DNA of 64,000 nucleotides from Cohnella thermotolerans DSM 17683 (GTDB taxonomy: Bacteria > Bacillota > Bacilli > Paenibacillales > Paenibacillaceae): NCBI RefSeq assembly GCF_000429825.1, contig NZ_KE386955.1:110004-174003 (forward strand), read 5' to 3'. Each line of letters begins with the position of its first letter. Position 1 is the stretch's first letter. Positions 1-7,997 of the stretch are shown here, in pieces. Below the pieces are notes generated by a model. It saw only the letters and a program-made list of their open reading frames with translations. It did no database searches and was not told the DNA's origin. The position numbers were made by a program, and so were the translations under genes.

Positions 1-916
1 CGCGAACCGCCTCTTCCTGGGCGCGCCGGTTCGCTTCCACCGGCTTGCGGACGGCGGATTCGAGCAGCGGCACGCTTACGACCGCGCGCAGCGCTTTTTG
101 CGGGTCCAGTTCCCGCGGCAAGAACAGCAGCCCGAGCTTGCCGGTGGCGAGCCCGAGCTTGGCAAGCGGAAGCAAGGCCGGCTCCCCGTCGTCGCGGTAA
201 ACGCCAAGCCGGGTCGATACGTCGTGCAGAATCGCCTGCCTCTGGCCCAAATTCGCCAGCGTCACTTTGGCGTCGTCGTTTTTGGGCGTCAGCACAAAAC
301 CCATTCCTTGCTTGGCGATAATGTCCCGATTCTCGTCCAGCCCGACGTTCATCATATAGACGTCGCCGACCAGCACGTTCGGCCCTTCCACGCGAACGGG
401 AGCGAATTCGACCCGGGCGACGTCGGCGATCGTCTTCCCTTTGCGGAAGCGATAGACGGCCGCCAGGCAGACAAGCCCTGCCGCCACGCCGGCGGCCCAT
501 CCGGCCAGCGATACGACCAGGCTCGTCAGGAACGCCGCGAAAATGGACAAATAATTGCGGCCTTCGAACACGACCGCGATGCCTTCTATGTATGCCGAGC
601 CGCGCCTCACCAATTCCTGATCGTCCAGCGCGTTCAAGGTGTTCCGCTCCATGTTCCGCACGTCCCGGAACTGCTGCGCCGCCATCGCCAGAAACGTGAT
701 GGCCGTGTAATTTTTGTTCAGCAAGGCCGGCACGGCTACCGCTCCGAGCGCCCCCGCGATCAGACCGAGCGCCATATGGATAATCCAGCCGTGCGGATAG
801 GCCGGATATTGCCGGTAATCGCTGCGAAGCATCACATATCGGGTCGTCACGCCAAAAGCGGTTCCGATCGTAACCCCCGCCATATCCGGGTGAACCAACA
901 GCCAAGCCGCGTTCAT
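1..916 (-). CDS. YIEGIA family membrane protein (3' end outside window)
   Basis: The minus-strand frame from an ATG at 916 stays open to the window edge, giving about 305 visible residues. It carries the diagnostic YIEGIA motif near residue 109, within the segment AYIEGIAVVFEG. The N-terminal half has several hydrophobic segments and the C-terminal half is soluble. The start codon overlaps the yphA stop (ATGA), so the two are translationally coupled. In Bacillus subtilis the neighbouring position to yphA is held by yphB (seaA, spore envelope assembly); equivalence of the two is my inference. The biochemical role of the family is not known to me. The missing part is only the C-terminus. Confidence 0.85.
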   Translation of the reverse strand, partial: MNAAWLLVHPDMAGVTIGTAFGVTTRYVMLRSDYRQYPAYPHGWIIHMALGLIAGALGAVAVPALLNKNYTAITFLAMAAQQFRDVRNMERNTLNALDDQELVRRGSAYIEGIAVVFEGRNYLSIFAAFLTSLVVSLAGWAAGVAAGLVCLAAVYRFRKGKTIADVARVEFAPVRVEGPNVLVGDVYMMNVGLDENRDIIAKQGMGFVLTPKNDDAKVTLANLGQRQAILHDVSTRLGVYRDDGEPALLPLAKLGLATGKLGLLFLPRELDPQKALRAVVSVPLLESAVRKPVEANRRAQEEAVR

Positions 917-1527
917 GAACGCTCTCCTCCTTTTCTCCAAAGCCGATTTTTCGCGAACGACGGAATCCACAAGGCGACGGCCGACACAAGACGGGCTCCC
1001 ATGAAGGCCAGCCACCAGCGAGCCGACCAGTCCCATCCGCCCGCCGTCGCTTTCCAGCCCGATTGCACGATCCAATAGACCGACGCCGCCTCCGCCAATA
1101 CGAGCCCGGCCGTCAACGCAACCCCTTGCTCCGGCGCGGTTCGCAACAGCAAGGGGGTCAGAACGGCCAAAAGAGCCGCTTCGATTCCGATCGGATTCGC
1201 GTCCGACGCCCCCGGTAGAAGCTCGACGATTTTATCGAGGAACAGCACGATGGAAGCGATCAGCATTCCGGCGGCGACCGAAGCGCCCCACTTGACGCCG
1301 TCCAGCCGGATGGCGCCGGCCACCGCACAGCCTATCGTGAGCGGAAGCGCACCGTTCAGAGCGAGCTCGTGACCGCCCCACTCGAGCGCGATCGAAGTCC
1401 GGACGGCAAAGGGCCACGACACCAAAAACAGGGTGATGATTCTCTGCGGAACACCTTCGGCCATCTCCCTTCGCCAGCCGGTCCACCATAAAATGACGGC
1501 TGACAGCCACACCGAAACCGCCGTCAT
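913..1527 (-). CDS. yphA: YphA-like polytopic membrane protein
   Basis: 204 residues with about six hydrophobic segments and no catalytic motif that I recognise. A strong ribosome binding site (GGAGAGGAGGGAGG) precedes the ATG at 1527. It lies directly downstream of the rpsA terminator and overlaps the YIEGIA gene by four bases, so the two form a small operon of their own. The assignment rests on position (rpsA, yphA, YIEGIA order as in Bacillus) and size, more than on residues. Function is unknown; an integral membrane role, possibly linked to sporulation through its partner, is inference. Confidence 0.65.
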   Translation of the reverse strand: MTAVSVWLSAVILWWTGWRREMAEGVPQRIITLFLVSWPFAVRTSIALEWGGHELALNGALPLTIGCAVAGAIRLDGVKWGASVAAGMLIASIVLFLDKIVELLPGASDANPIGIEAALLAVLTPLLLRTAPEQGVALTAGLVLAEAASVYWIVQSGWKATAGGWDWSARWWLAFMGARLVSAVALWIPSFAKNRLWRKGGERS

Positions 1528-1601
1528 AGCCTCCCTCCTCTCCGATCGCCCTTAGTATTCGCCCCGGCAAGAAAAGGCATGCTCCTGTTATAGGAAGAGA
1601 C

Positions 1602-1633
1602 GCAAAAACCCCGGGGTTCAAGTCCCCGGGGTT
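1602..1633 (-). terminator. Intrinsic terminator of rpsA
   Basis: Perfect 10-bp arms (AACCCCGGGG at 1607-1616 and its complement at 1624-1633) with a 7-nt loop. On the minus strand they are followed by TTTTTGCG. It lies ten bases past the rpsA stop codon and separates rpsA from yphA. Confidence 0.9.
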
Positions 1634-1643
1634 GCCAGCCATC

Positions 1644-2864
1644 TTATTTGAATTTGCTCAGCTTGTCGCCAAACTTCTCTCCGAGCGTGAAGCTCATCGA
1701 CTCGGCCGGAGGCAGATTCGTCTCTTCCTTCGATCCGCGGCCGCCGCGAGGTCCGCGTTCGCGCTCCGGCCCGGCCGGGGCTTCTTCCGTCTCCTTGATA
1801 GAGAGGGACACGCGCTTCTCGGCCGGATTGAAGTCCAGAATTTTGGCCTTCACTTCCTGGCCTTCCTTCAGAACTTCATGCGGCGTCGCGATATGGCGAT
1901 GGGCGATTTGGGAAATGTGCACGAGGCCCTCAACGCCCGGAGCGATCTCAACGAAGGCGCCGAAGCTTACGAGGCGCTTGACGACGCCCGTGACGATCTC
2001 GCCGGTGTGGAATTGGCCGGCCGCCGTCTCCCACGGTCCCGGTTGAGCCGCTTTGATGCTCAGGCTGATTTTGCCGATCGAAGGGTCGACTTTGAGCACT
2101 TTGACTTTAACGCTTTGCCCTTCGGATACGACGTCCGCCGGATGCGCGACATGCTGCCAGGCGATTTCGGATACGTGAACGAGTCCGTCCACGCCGCCGA
2201 TATCCACGAACGCTCCGAACGGCGTCAGACGCTGCACGGTGCCTTCGATGATTTGTCCCGGCTCCAGCGAAGCCATAATTTTTTGCTTCTGTTCTTCGTA
2301 CTCGGCTTCGAGAACATCCTTCTGGGAGAGGATTACTTTGTTGTTCTCGCGGTCGAGTTCTTTAACTTTGACGCGAAGCGTGCGGCCTTTGTAGCCGGAG
2401 AAATCTTCCACGAAATGGCGCTCGACCATCGAAGCCGGAATGAAGCCGCGAACGCCTACGTCCACTACGAGACCGCCTTTGACGACGTCGGCCACGGTCA
2501 CTTCGAACACTTCGCCCTTCTCGAACTTGGCTTGCAGATCGTCCCAAGCGCGGGCGCTGTCGACTTGACGCTTCGAAAGGATGAGGCTTTCTTTCTCGTC
2601 GTTGATGCTGACGACTTTGGCCTCTACTTCTTGGCCGACTTGAACGGCGTCGGATACGCTGTCCAGATTGACAGCGGACAGTTCGCGAAGCGGAATAACT
2701 CCGTCGTATTTATATCCAAGGCTTACGAACGCTTGGTTATCCTCGATTTTAACGATCGTACCTTTGACGGTATCGCCTTTCTTCAACGATACGACGTTCT
2801 CAAGCGCATCCTGGCTTACCGATTCGGCGGCAGCCGTTTCCTGGACTTTGATTTCCTCAGACAT
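1644..2864 (-). CDS. rpsA: 30S ribosomal protein S1 homologue, four S1 domains
   Basis: 406 residues with four S1 RNA-binding repeats, at about 27-95, 112-178, 197-266 and 283-352. Each shows the GDTVKGTIVKI / GAFVDIGGVDGLVH type signature. The C-terminus is Gly/Arg-rich, followed by a Lys-rich tail. Length and repeat number fit the short Bacillota S1 (YpfD), which is not strictly equivalent to the six-domain enterobacterial S1. It binds mRNA and contributes to translation. GAGGAGGT precedes the ATG by eight bases. It lies upstream of yphA and downstream of plsC-cmk, the Bacillus order. An inverted repeat sits just upstream of the ribosome binding site. Confidence 0.95.
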   Translation of the reverse strand: MSEEIKVQETAAAESVSQDALENVVSLKKGDTVKGTIVKIEDNQAFVSLGYKYDGVIPLRELSAVNLDSVSDAVQVGQEVEAKVVSINDEKESLILSKRQVDSARAWDDLQAKFEKGEVFEVTVADVVKGGLVVDVGVRGFIPASMVERHFVEDFSGYKGRTLRVKVKELDRENNKVILSQKDVLEAEYEEQKQKIMASLEPGQIIEGTVQRLTPFGAFVDIGGVDGLVHVSEIAWQHVAHPADVVSEGQSVKVKVLKVDPSIGKISLSIKAAQPGPWETAAGQFHTGEIVTGVVKRLVSFGAFVEIAPGVEGLVHISQIAHRHIATPHEVLKEGQEVKAKILDFNPAEKRVSLSIKETEEAPAGPERERGPRGGRGSKEETNLPPAESMSFTLGEKFGDKLSKFK

Positions 2865-2895
2865 GAAAATACCTCCTCAATTCTACAACAACTTT

Positions 2896-2927
2896 ATTTA
2901 AACCCGCACCTGGGGCGGCGTTTAAAT
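2896..2927 (-). promoter_or_regulatory. rpsA: Inverted repeat in the rpsA leader
   Basis: ATTTAAAC (2896-2903) and GTTTAAAT (2920-2927) are perfect 8-bp arms around a 16-nt GC-rich centre that can itself partly pair. On the minus strand the element ends about 30 bases upstream of the rpsA start, with TAGAAT and the ribosome binding site in between. It could be an operator or a leader hairpin. No regulator is known to me from sequence alone. Confidence 0.45.
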
Positions 2928-3002
2928 CGCACGGAATGTCGATAAACCAAATAATACCTGTAGTATGATGGTAATGCCGGCGAATCATGCATGGCTTGCG
3001 GC

Positions 3003-3599
3003 TCACCGGGAAGGCTGGCCGGTTCTCATCATCTCCCGGATTCGGGTCATCATGAAATCGGTCGCCCCGTCCCAATCCTCGGAGCCTTTGACCAAGTAAG
3101 GGCTCAAATCCAAAGGAGCCCCGTAAACCGCCACCATCTTGCGGAAAGGGCGATAATTCCCGACCAGCGCGACGGGAACGACCGCCGCACCCGAACGGGC
3201 CGCCATGCTGACGGCGCCTCGCTTGCCCATTCCGACGCCATCGATCTTCTCCGCATGACGGGATCCTTCGGGAAAGATGCCCATCACCTTGCCCTCGCTC
3301 AAGACGCCGAGAGCGGTGCGGATCGCTTCCTTGCTGACTCCGCCTCTCTTGACCGGAAAGGCACCCAGGGAACGGATCAAAGATCCGAACAGCGGAATGC
3401 GGAACAGCTCGGCCTTGGCCATATAATGAATCTTGCGAGGGACGGCGATGCCCAGCGTGATCGGGTCCAAATTCGTAAGATGATTGCTGCACAACACGAC
3501 CGGACCGGACCGGGGAACGTTCGAAACTCCCCTGGCTTCGAAGCGGTAGAGAATCCTGAACAGGGTTAGGAGCAGAACCCTAGCGAACCGGTATAACAT
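3003..3599 (-). CDS. plsC: 1-acyl-sn-glycerol-3-phosphate acyltransferase
   Basis: 198 residues of the PlsC family. It transfers an acyl chain to lysophosphatidic acid to make phosphatidic acid, the second acylation of membrane phospholipid synthesis. The catalytic HX4D motif is present (NHLTNLD, His40 and Asp45). The FPEGSR glycerol-phosphate binding motif is at about 110-115. A hydrophobic N-terminus anchors it to the membrane face. It starts three bases after the cmk stop, using a GGGGGAG ribosome binding site inside the cmk end, so cmk-plsC are one operon as in Bacillus relatives. Confidence 0.95.
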   Translation of the reverse strand: MLYRFARVLLLTLFRILYRFEARGVSNVPRSGPVVLCSNHLTNLDPITLGIAVPRKIHYMAKAELFRIPLFGSLIRSLGAFPVKRGGVSKEAIRTALGVLSEGKVMGIFPEGSRHAEKIDGVGMGKRGAVSMAARSGAAVVPVALVGNYRPFRKMVAVYGAPLDLSPYLVKGSEDWDGATDFMMTRIREMMRTGQPSR

Positions 3600-3602
3600 A
3601 AT

Positions 3603-4307
3603 TTACTTCTCCCCCGCCGAAATGGTTCTTGAAGCCGCCCGTCCCCATTCGACGATCTCGTCCACGATCTGTTCGATCGGGCGTCCCGTCGAATCGACGA
3701 ATCGGGCATCCGGCGCTTGGAGAAGCGGTGCAAGCTCCCGTTCCCGGTCCATTCGGTCGCGTTCGGCGATCTCGCGTTCCAGCTGTTCGAGCGTAACGCC
3801 CGGCTGCTCGCCCATCTCCCGGTACCGCCGCAATGCCCGTTCCCGGGGGGTTGCCGTCAAAAATATTTTCAGCTCGGCATCGGGAAGAACGTTCGTTCCG
3901 ATATCCCGGCCGTCCATCACCACGCCTTTGGCAAGCGCCATTCGCCGCTGGAGGTCGGCCATCTTCTTGCGCACGGCTTCGTAAGCGGCTACGCGGGATA
4001 CGTTGCGGTTCACCTCGAGCGAACGAAGCTTGGAGGTGACGTCCGATCCGTCCGCCAATACGCGCTGCCCTTCGTCTCCCGGCAAAAGCACGATATCCAG
4101 CTCCTCCGCCAGACGGCCGATCGCCTCTTCGTCGTCGGGGGAAATTCCCCGCTCCAGGGCAATCGCCGTGACGGCCCGGTACATCGCTCCGGTATCCACG
4201 TATACGTACTGAAGCGCATTCGCAACCAGACGGGCGACCGTGCTCTTGCCCGCGCCCGCAGGCCCGTCGATCGCAATGTTGATCGGGTGCTCGGAATGTG
4301 GATTCAT
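3603..4307 (-). CDS. cmk: Cytidylate kinase
   Basis: 234 residues, the usual length. It phosphorylates CMP and dCMP to the diphosphates with ATP. The P-loop GPAGAGKST is at 15-23 and the substrate motif MDGRDIGT is in the middle. The lid-region sequence ERALRRYREM follows. The AGGAGG upstream of the ATG at 4307 is about 14 bases away, further than usual, so the exact start is less certain. The conserved IAIDGPAGAGK core begins at residue 11, which allows no much later start. Upstream of plsC and downstream of ypfB, as in Bacillus. Confidence 0.95.
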   Translation of the reverse strand: MNPHSEHPINIAIDGPAGAGKSTVARLVANALQYVYVDTGAMYRAVTAIALERGISPDDEEAIGRLAEELDIVLLPGDEGQRVLADGSDVTSKLRSLEVNRNVSRVAAYEAVRKKMADLQRRMALAKGVVMDGRDIGTNVLPDAELKIFLTATPRERALRRYREMGEQPGVTLEQLEREIAERDRMDRERELAPLLQAPDARFVDSTGRPIEQIVDEIVEWGRAASRTISAGEK

Positions 4308-4340
4308 CAGGAAAGAATAAGCCTCCTAAATCAACTGCCC

Positions 4341-4372
4341 TTAAGAAAAACGCAGGCAAGCTATGCCTGCGT
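4341..4372 (-). terminator. Intrinsic terminator after ypfA-ypfB
   Basis: ACGCAGGCA (4350-4358) pairs perfectly with TGCCTGCGT (4364-4372) across a 5-nt loop. On the minus strand the hairpin is followed by TTTTTCTTAA. It ends the ypfA-ypfB transcript before cmk. Confidence 0.85.
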
Positions 4373-4438
4373 GCGAATGAGAAAATTATACCACAGCCCA
4401 CCCGGAGATGCAAAAACGGGGCGAACGCGGTCGCCGCC

Positions 4439-4633
4439 TCACTCCGTTACGTAGCGGGTTCCTTCCCAATGTTCGGTTCGGCTCAGAAGCTGTCTCGCCG
4501 CCGGGAAATGCAGCGCCAATTGAGCGAGAACTAGCACGGCTGCCAGCAGAGAGATCCCTCTGACAATCAGCTTCTCCGAGCGGACGAACCATTTCGCGTC
4601 GCGGCGCTCTGCGTTTCTCTTGTCCAAATTCAT
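4439..4633 (-). CDS. ypfB: YpfB-like small membrane protein
   Basis: 64 residues starting at the ATG that overlaps the ypfA stop (ATGA). The first 20 residues are charged, followed by one transmembrane segment at about 22-43 (LIVRGISLLAAVLVLAQL). The tail is short and extracytoplasmic. A longer open frame exists upstream but would overlap ypfA out of frame, so the coupled start was chosen. Position between ypfA and cmk matches Bacillus ypfB. No function is known to me. Confidence 0.8.
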   Translation of the reverse strand: MNLDKRNAERRDAKWFVRSEKLIVRGISLLAAVLVLAQLALHFPAARQLLSRTEHWEGTRYVTE

Positions 4634-5286
4634 CCATCCCTGCGCAAATCGAGTTGTCGTTCGAAGCAATAGCGGATGACCTTCTGCCGATCGGCATCCG
4701 TAATTTCCCGGAAGCTCAACATAACCATCAGGTGGTTGGGCTCGGCTTCCTGTACCCGGACCACCTCGCCCACGAACTGGGCATGCTCCACGGTGCCGGA
4801 GCGGTACGGAACGAGCAGCCAGCAAGACAGCGTCATCTGCGGCGTAATCGGCCATTTCCGGTCGCACCGGAAGGAGAGCCCGCCCCCTCCCACGTCTTCG
4901 GTCAAAGCCACGAACCGCAGCTTGTCGGCGATCCGGACCGCCAGCTCGAGCTGCGCTTCCACGCGCAGGAAGCTCCGCCTCTGCTCCCGCGTAATCTCTT
5001 CCGCCGCCGGCATGCGAACTTCGACGAGAGCGACCGTATCTTGCCGGAAGCCGGTGACGGATGTCGTAAATTGATGCTTGACGCCTTCCGACGTATAGTA
5101 TGTAACCCGAAATTGCTCGCCGATCTGGGAACGGTAATACCCGCCCGTCTTCTCATCGAGCGGAATTTCGATATAGAGCGAATCCGCGTTCAGATCCGCC
5201 ACGCGCGATCGAAGCATAGGCGCGTCTTCAAGTCCGGCATCGGCCGAAGCCTGTATAAACATCGTCTGGTTAACTTTCGGAAGCAC
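4630..5286 (-). CDS. ypfA: PilZ-domain c-di-GMP receptor, flagellar brake (YpfA/MotI type)
   Basis: 218 residues: an N-terminal YcgR-like beta domain (about 1-90) followed by a PilZ domain (about 95-205). Family members bind cyclic di-GMP and slow the flagellar motor. The RxxxR motif is present (RSFLR). The second PilZ motif, usually (D/N)xSxxG, reads DVGGGG, with Gly replacing Ser. I chose the GTG at 5286 (LPKVNQTMF) because GGAGGG lies six bases upstream. An upstream GTG at 5328 stays open but lies almost at the predicted transcription start. It overlaps ypfB by four bases. Confidence 0.88.
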   Translation of the reverse strand: MLPKVNQTMFIQASADAGLEDAPMLRSRVADLNADSLYIEIPLDEKTGGYYRSQIGEQFRVTYYTSEGVKHQFTTSVTGFRQDTVALVEVRMPAAEEITREQRRSFLRVEAQLELAVRIADKLRFVALTEDVGGGGLSFRCDRKWPITPQMTLSCWLLVPYRSGTVEHAQFVGEVVRVQEAEPNHLMVMLSFREITDADRQKVIRYCFERQLDLRRDG

Positions 5287-5340
5287 CTGGGACCCTCCGG
5301 AGGCGGCATATTCGGCACGGTTTGACACCGCACTTATCCG

Positions 5341-5349
5341 ATTATACCA
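5341..5349 (-). promoter_or_regulatory. ypfA: Extended -10 promoter of ypfA
   Basis: Minus-strand TGGTATAAT gives a TATAAT box with the TGn extension. The -35 region (5364-5369, GTGTCC) is poor, as is usual for extended -10 promoters. Transcription would begin near 5333. This places the 5328 GTG too close to the transcript end and supports the 5286 start. Confidence 0.6.
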
Positions 5350-5381
5350 TGACGAGTCCGCCCGGACACGCCTCTCTTCCG

Positions 5382-5419
5382 AAAAAAAGCCGCCCGGCGC
5401 TCGGAACGCGTCGGGCAGC
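5382..5419 (-). terminator. Intrinsic terminator of ypeB
   Basis: On the minus strand GCTGCCCGACGC pairs with GCGCCGGGCGGC (one wobble and one mismatch) around a short loop. Seven T residues follow. Confidence 0.85.
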
Positions 5420-5431
5420 CGGCTACCGGCG

Positions 5432-6796
5432 TTATTTCAACAGCGCCTTGGTCTTCTTCGGAATTTGCTCGACCGACTCCTCCAGCCCGGAATCGGCGTT
5501 GATATAGATGCGATATTCGTTGCCGTTGACGGACCCGGTGAACTCGTGGCACAGTACCTCTTTGTTTTCCTCGTTCTCGATGACGGCGAGGCTGTAGTTC
5601 TGCACTTTGAAATCGGGGTGAAGCGCTTTTTGCGCCTGTTCCCGGGTCAGCTTCGCCTTCCCGACGGAGAGGTTGCGCGGGGCGAACACATGATCCGAGG
5701 CTTGCAGGCCGACCGCTTCGCCATTGTCCAGGGCGACGCGCACCGTCACTTTGTCGGGATAAATCTTGACGTTGTCCCGAAGGCCGACGAACGTGAACAC
5801 GGAGACGTGATCGTATTCGTCATAGGTGACCGGCGTCATGTTCTTGTAGCCGTGCGAGTCGAGAAATTGCGACGCCCTCGTTCGGGCCGCTGCGAAATCC
5901 AGCTTGCGCGTCTTCACGGTGCGCGGGTTCATATACCAGAGCAGCTCCCCGCCCTTGCGAGTGTAATCGAGCTGGATGTTCTCGCCGTTCGGACCGCTGA
6001 CCGTAACCGTGTAGCCCGGCATATCGGTGTTTTTACCGTTTTCCGTCACGTGAACGTTGCGTCCGATCCCGGAATGAACCGTCGTTCCGAGGAAGGCGAG
6101 CGCTTCTTTGCGCACCTCGTCGGCCGAAACCTCTTGCCCGGACAGCATTTGAACCGAACGGTACCGCTTCGTGGACATCGCGGAAGGACCCCAGTCGTTC
6201 TCGGGATAGGAGGCGATTTTTTTGTCCACCGCTTTAAATCCGTCGATAATCGTATTGTTGTAAGGCTCGTCCTTGCCCGCCATGGCTACTTCGACGTCCA
6301 TCCAACGCAGATGATCCTTCATGACGGCATCCTGAATTTTGCCGAGATCCTGGTTGATGTCCGCCGCCTTGGCATACAGCGATTTCATCGTCTTCAGCTC
6401 GTCGTCCGTCAGCGGCTGCTTCGTCAAATCCCGAACCGAAGTGCCGTATGCGAAATCGGAGATACGGGAGAGAAAATTCCCCGCCTTGTTGAAAGGCAGC
6501 ATCGCCAAAGGAAGCTGGTTGATTTCGTTTTGCGCCTCGCTGGTCAACCTCCAAACTTTGACGAGACCTTTGCGCTGCATCCCGTGCGACACCGACGACA
6601 CGGCAAGCGTCTGGCCGAGTTCGTCCTGCAACCTGCCCATATAATTCGTCAAATCGTGGAAGGCGCGCTGATATTGGTTCTCCGCCTTGATCAGTATCGC
6701 ATTCTTCTCCTGATGCTCCTGGTAGCCCCACAGGATAGCTCCGACAAACAGCAAAGCCGCGACCGGAAACAACACCGAACTTAAACGCGCATACAT
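5432..6796 (-). CDS. ypeB: Spore germination protein YpeB
   Basis: 454 residues, the usual length. An N-terminal transmembrane segment (about 8-24) is followed by an extended alpha-helical domain. Three PepSY-type repeats occupy the C-terminal half (about 245-445). In Bacillus, YpeB resides at the spore inner membrane and stabilises the cortex-lytic enzyme SleB; the two are normally encoded in one operon. sleB is absent from this locus. A 52-residue gene lies directly upstream instead. A sigma-G-type promoter sits at the end of that gene, 40-70 bases before the ypeB ATG, fitting forespore expression. Confidence 0.95.
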   Translation of the reverse strand: MYARLSSVLFPVAALLFVGAILWGYQEHQEKNAILIKAENQYQRAFHDLTNYMGRLQDELGQTLAVSSVSHGMQRKGLVKVWRLTSEAQNEINQLPLAMLPFNKAGNFLSRISDFAYGTSVRDLTKQPLTDDELKTMKSLYAKAADINQDLGKIQDAVMKDHLRWMDVEVAMAGKDEPYNNTIIDGFKAVDKKIASYPENDWGPSAMSTKRYRSVQMLSGQEVSADEVRKEALAFLGTTVHSGIGRNVHVTENGKNTDMPGYTVTVSGPNGENIQLDYTRKGGELLWYMNPRTVKTRKLDFAAARTRASQFLDSHGYKNMTPVTYDEYDHVSVFTFVGLRDNVKIYPDKVTVRVALDNGEAVGLQASDHVFAPRNLSVGKAKLTREQAQKALHPDFKVQNYSLAVIENEENKEVLCHEFTGSVNGNEYRIYINADSGLEESVEQIPKKTKALLK

Positions 6797-6837
6797 GAAA
6801 AGCCGACCCCTTTCATTCCCATACTGCCGTTCGGCGT

Positions 6838-6867
6838 TAGTGTGGGAATCGGAGGCCGACTTTATTC
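6838..6867 (-). promoter_or_regulatory. ypeB: Candidate sigma-G promoter of ypeB
   Basis: Minus-strand GAATA (6867-6863), 18-nt spacer, CACACTA (6844-6838). The forespore consensus is GHATR-N17/18-CATNHTA, so the -10 has one mismatch. ypeB is a forespore gene in Bacillus, which supports the reading. Confidence 0.6.
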
Positions 6868-7024
6868 ACGTGCGTTCTTCTTCGATGTCGAATTCGTCCG
6901 TATTGCTGCACAGGCACATTTTGAAGCCGGTATCGATTTTGCCCCGATCCCGGCGGCCCCGCAAGACGAATTTCTCTCCGCAGCGCTTGCAGCGGATCGT
7001 CACTTTCACCCGTTCGGCCGACAT
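6866..7024 (-). CDS. 52-residue putative zinc-ribbon protein
   Basis: A small frame from ATG at 7024 with a near-perfect ribosome binding site (GGAGGTAGGAG). The product is basic at the N-terminus and acidic at the C-terminus. It contains CKRC at about residues 12-15 and CLC at 37-39, a likely four-cysteine metal site. No membrane segment is seen. It lies between prsW and ypeB, where relatives carry sleB. I do not recognise the family. The cysteine spacing suggests structural zinc binding, possibly nucleic-acid contact; this is inference. Confidence 0.7.
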   Translation of the reverse strand: MSAERVKVTIRCKRCGEKFVLRGRRDRGKIDTGFKMCLCSNTDEFDIEEERT

Positions 7025-7092
7025 TTCTCCTACCTCCAGCTCTCGCGCGGGAACGCGCCCCGCTTCTCCATCTGAAAGTATCGACCGATTCG

Positions 7093-7788
7093 TTACGGTT
7101 TAACCTCTTCCTCGCGCTTCAGCAGGCGGAAAGGCGACACCGAATTGGCCCGGTTGACGCTTCGGATGCCCCTAAGCCACAGCAGCAGCATAAAGGGCAC
7201 CATCACCCATAGCCACCCGGAAGGAACGGTTTGCATCATAAAGTCGAAAACGCCGTGCGCGGCGAACGGCAGCAAGAACGAAATCCACAGATGCGCCTTG
7301 ATCTGCTTGCCGGAAGAGAACTTGGCTCGTCCCAGTGAATAGCCCATAAACACGCCGAACAGCGCGTGGCCCGACACGGGAAGAAGCGCCCTGGCCATCA
7401 GCATCCCGAAGGTGACCGGCTCGGTGAAGGCGTACAGCACGTTCTCCAGCGTGGCGAAGCCGAGGGACACCGCCGTCGCATAGACGATGCCGTCGTAAGG
7501 CTCGTCGAATTCGGTATGGTTATATATGATGTGGAACAGCACGAACCACTTGATAAACTCTTCGATGCCCGCCGAGACGATGAAGGAGAACGCGAACGGC
7601 GACTCCCCGAGCCAAAGCGTAAGCGCCCGCTGAACGATCATGACGGGAAGAACGGTGAGCGCCCCGGTTAGAAACAGCTTGATGACGATCGGTAGCGGCT
7701 CCGCGTCGTAGCGGTCTTTCCAATAGAAATAAGCGAGCAACGCGATGCCCGGCGCGATCGCGGCGGCCAATAGCGAGAAGAGAAGCAC
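7093..7788 (-). CDS. prsW: PrsW-family intramembrane glutamic protease
   Basis: 231 residues, almost entirely transmembrane. The conserved glutamates of the PrsW/YpdC family are visible in GIEEF (Glu76, Glu77) and LEN, with the later conserved His in SGHALFG. In Bacillus subtilis PrsW performs the first cut of the anti-sigma factor RsiW, releasing sigma-W. The GTG start at 7788 has GGAGGG about nine bases upstream. The gene is next to ypeB in Bacillus as well. No rsiW/sigW pair lies beside it. The ECF pair at 50.5-51.9 kb is a remote possible substrate, but nothing here shows a link. Confidence 0.9.
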   Translation of the reverse strand: MLLFSLLAAAIAPGIALLAYFYWKDRYDAEPLPIVIKLFLTGALTVLPVMIVQRALTLWLGESPFAFSFIVSAGIEEFIKWFVLFHIIYNHTEFDEPYDGIVYATAVSLGFATLENVLYAFTEPVTFGMLMARALLPVSGHALFGVFMGYSLGRAKFSSGKQIKAHLWISFLLPFAAHGVFDFMMQTVPSGWLWVMVPFMLLLWLRGIRSVNRANSVSPFRLLKREEEVKP

Positions 7789-7892
7789 CTGGGGCTCTCC
7801 CTCCTTTCCTTGAACCCATTATACAACGTCCGGAGCCGAAGGGCATCCCGATGGAATGAACTGCCTCTGGGCCTTTCGGTCCAGGCGGCAAA

Positions 7893-7947
7893 CAAAAAGC
7901 GGACACTTCGCGGTAAACGATCGGCGTTTAGCGCAAAATGTCCGCTT
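7893..7947 (-). terminator. Intrinsic terminator of mecA
   Basis: AGCGGACA-type arms (7898-7905 and 7938-7946 region) close a long hairpin downstream of mecA. On the minus strand TTTTTGTTT follows. Confidence 0.8.
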
Positions 7948-7997
7948 CTAATCAAACTTCAATAGGCGCAAGCCAGTTGGACAAGCATGCGGAATCA

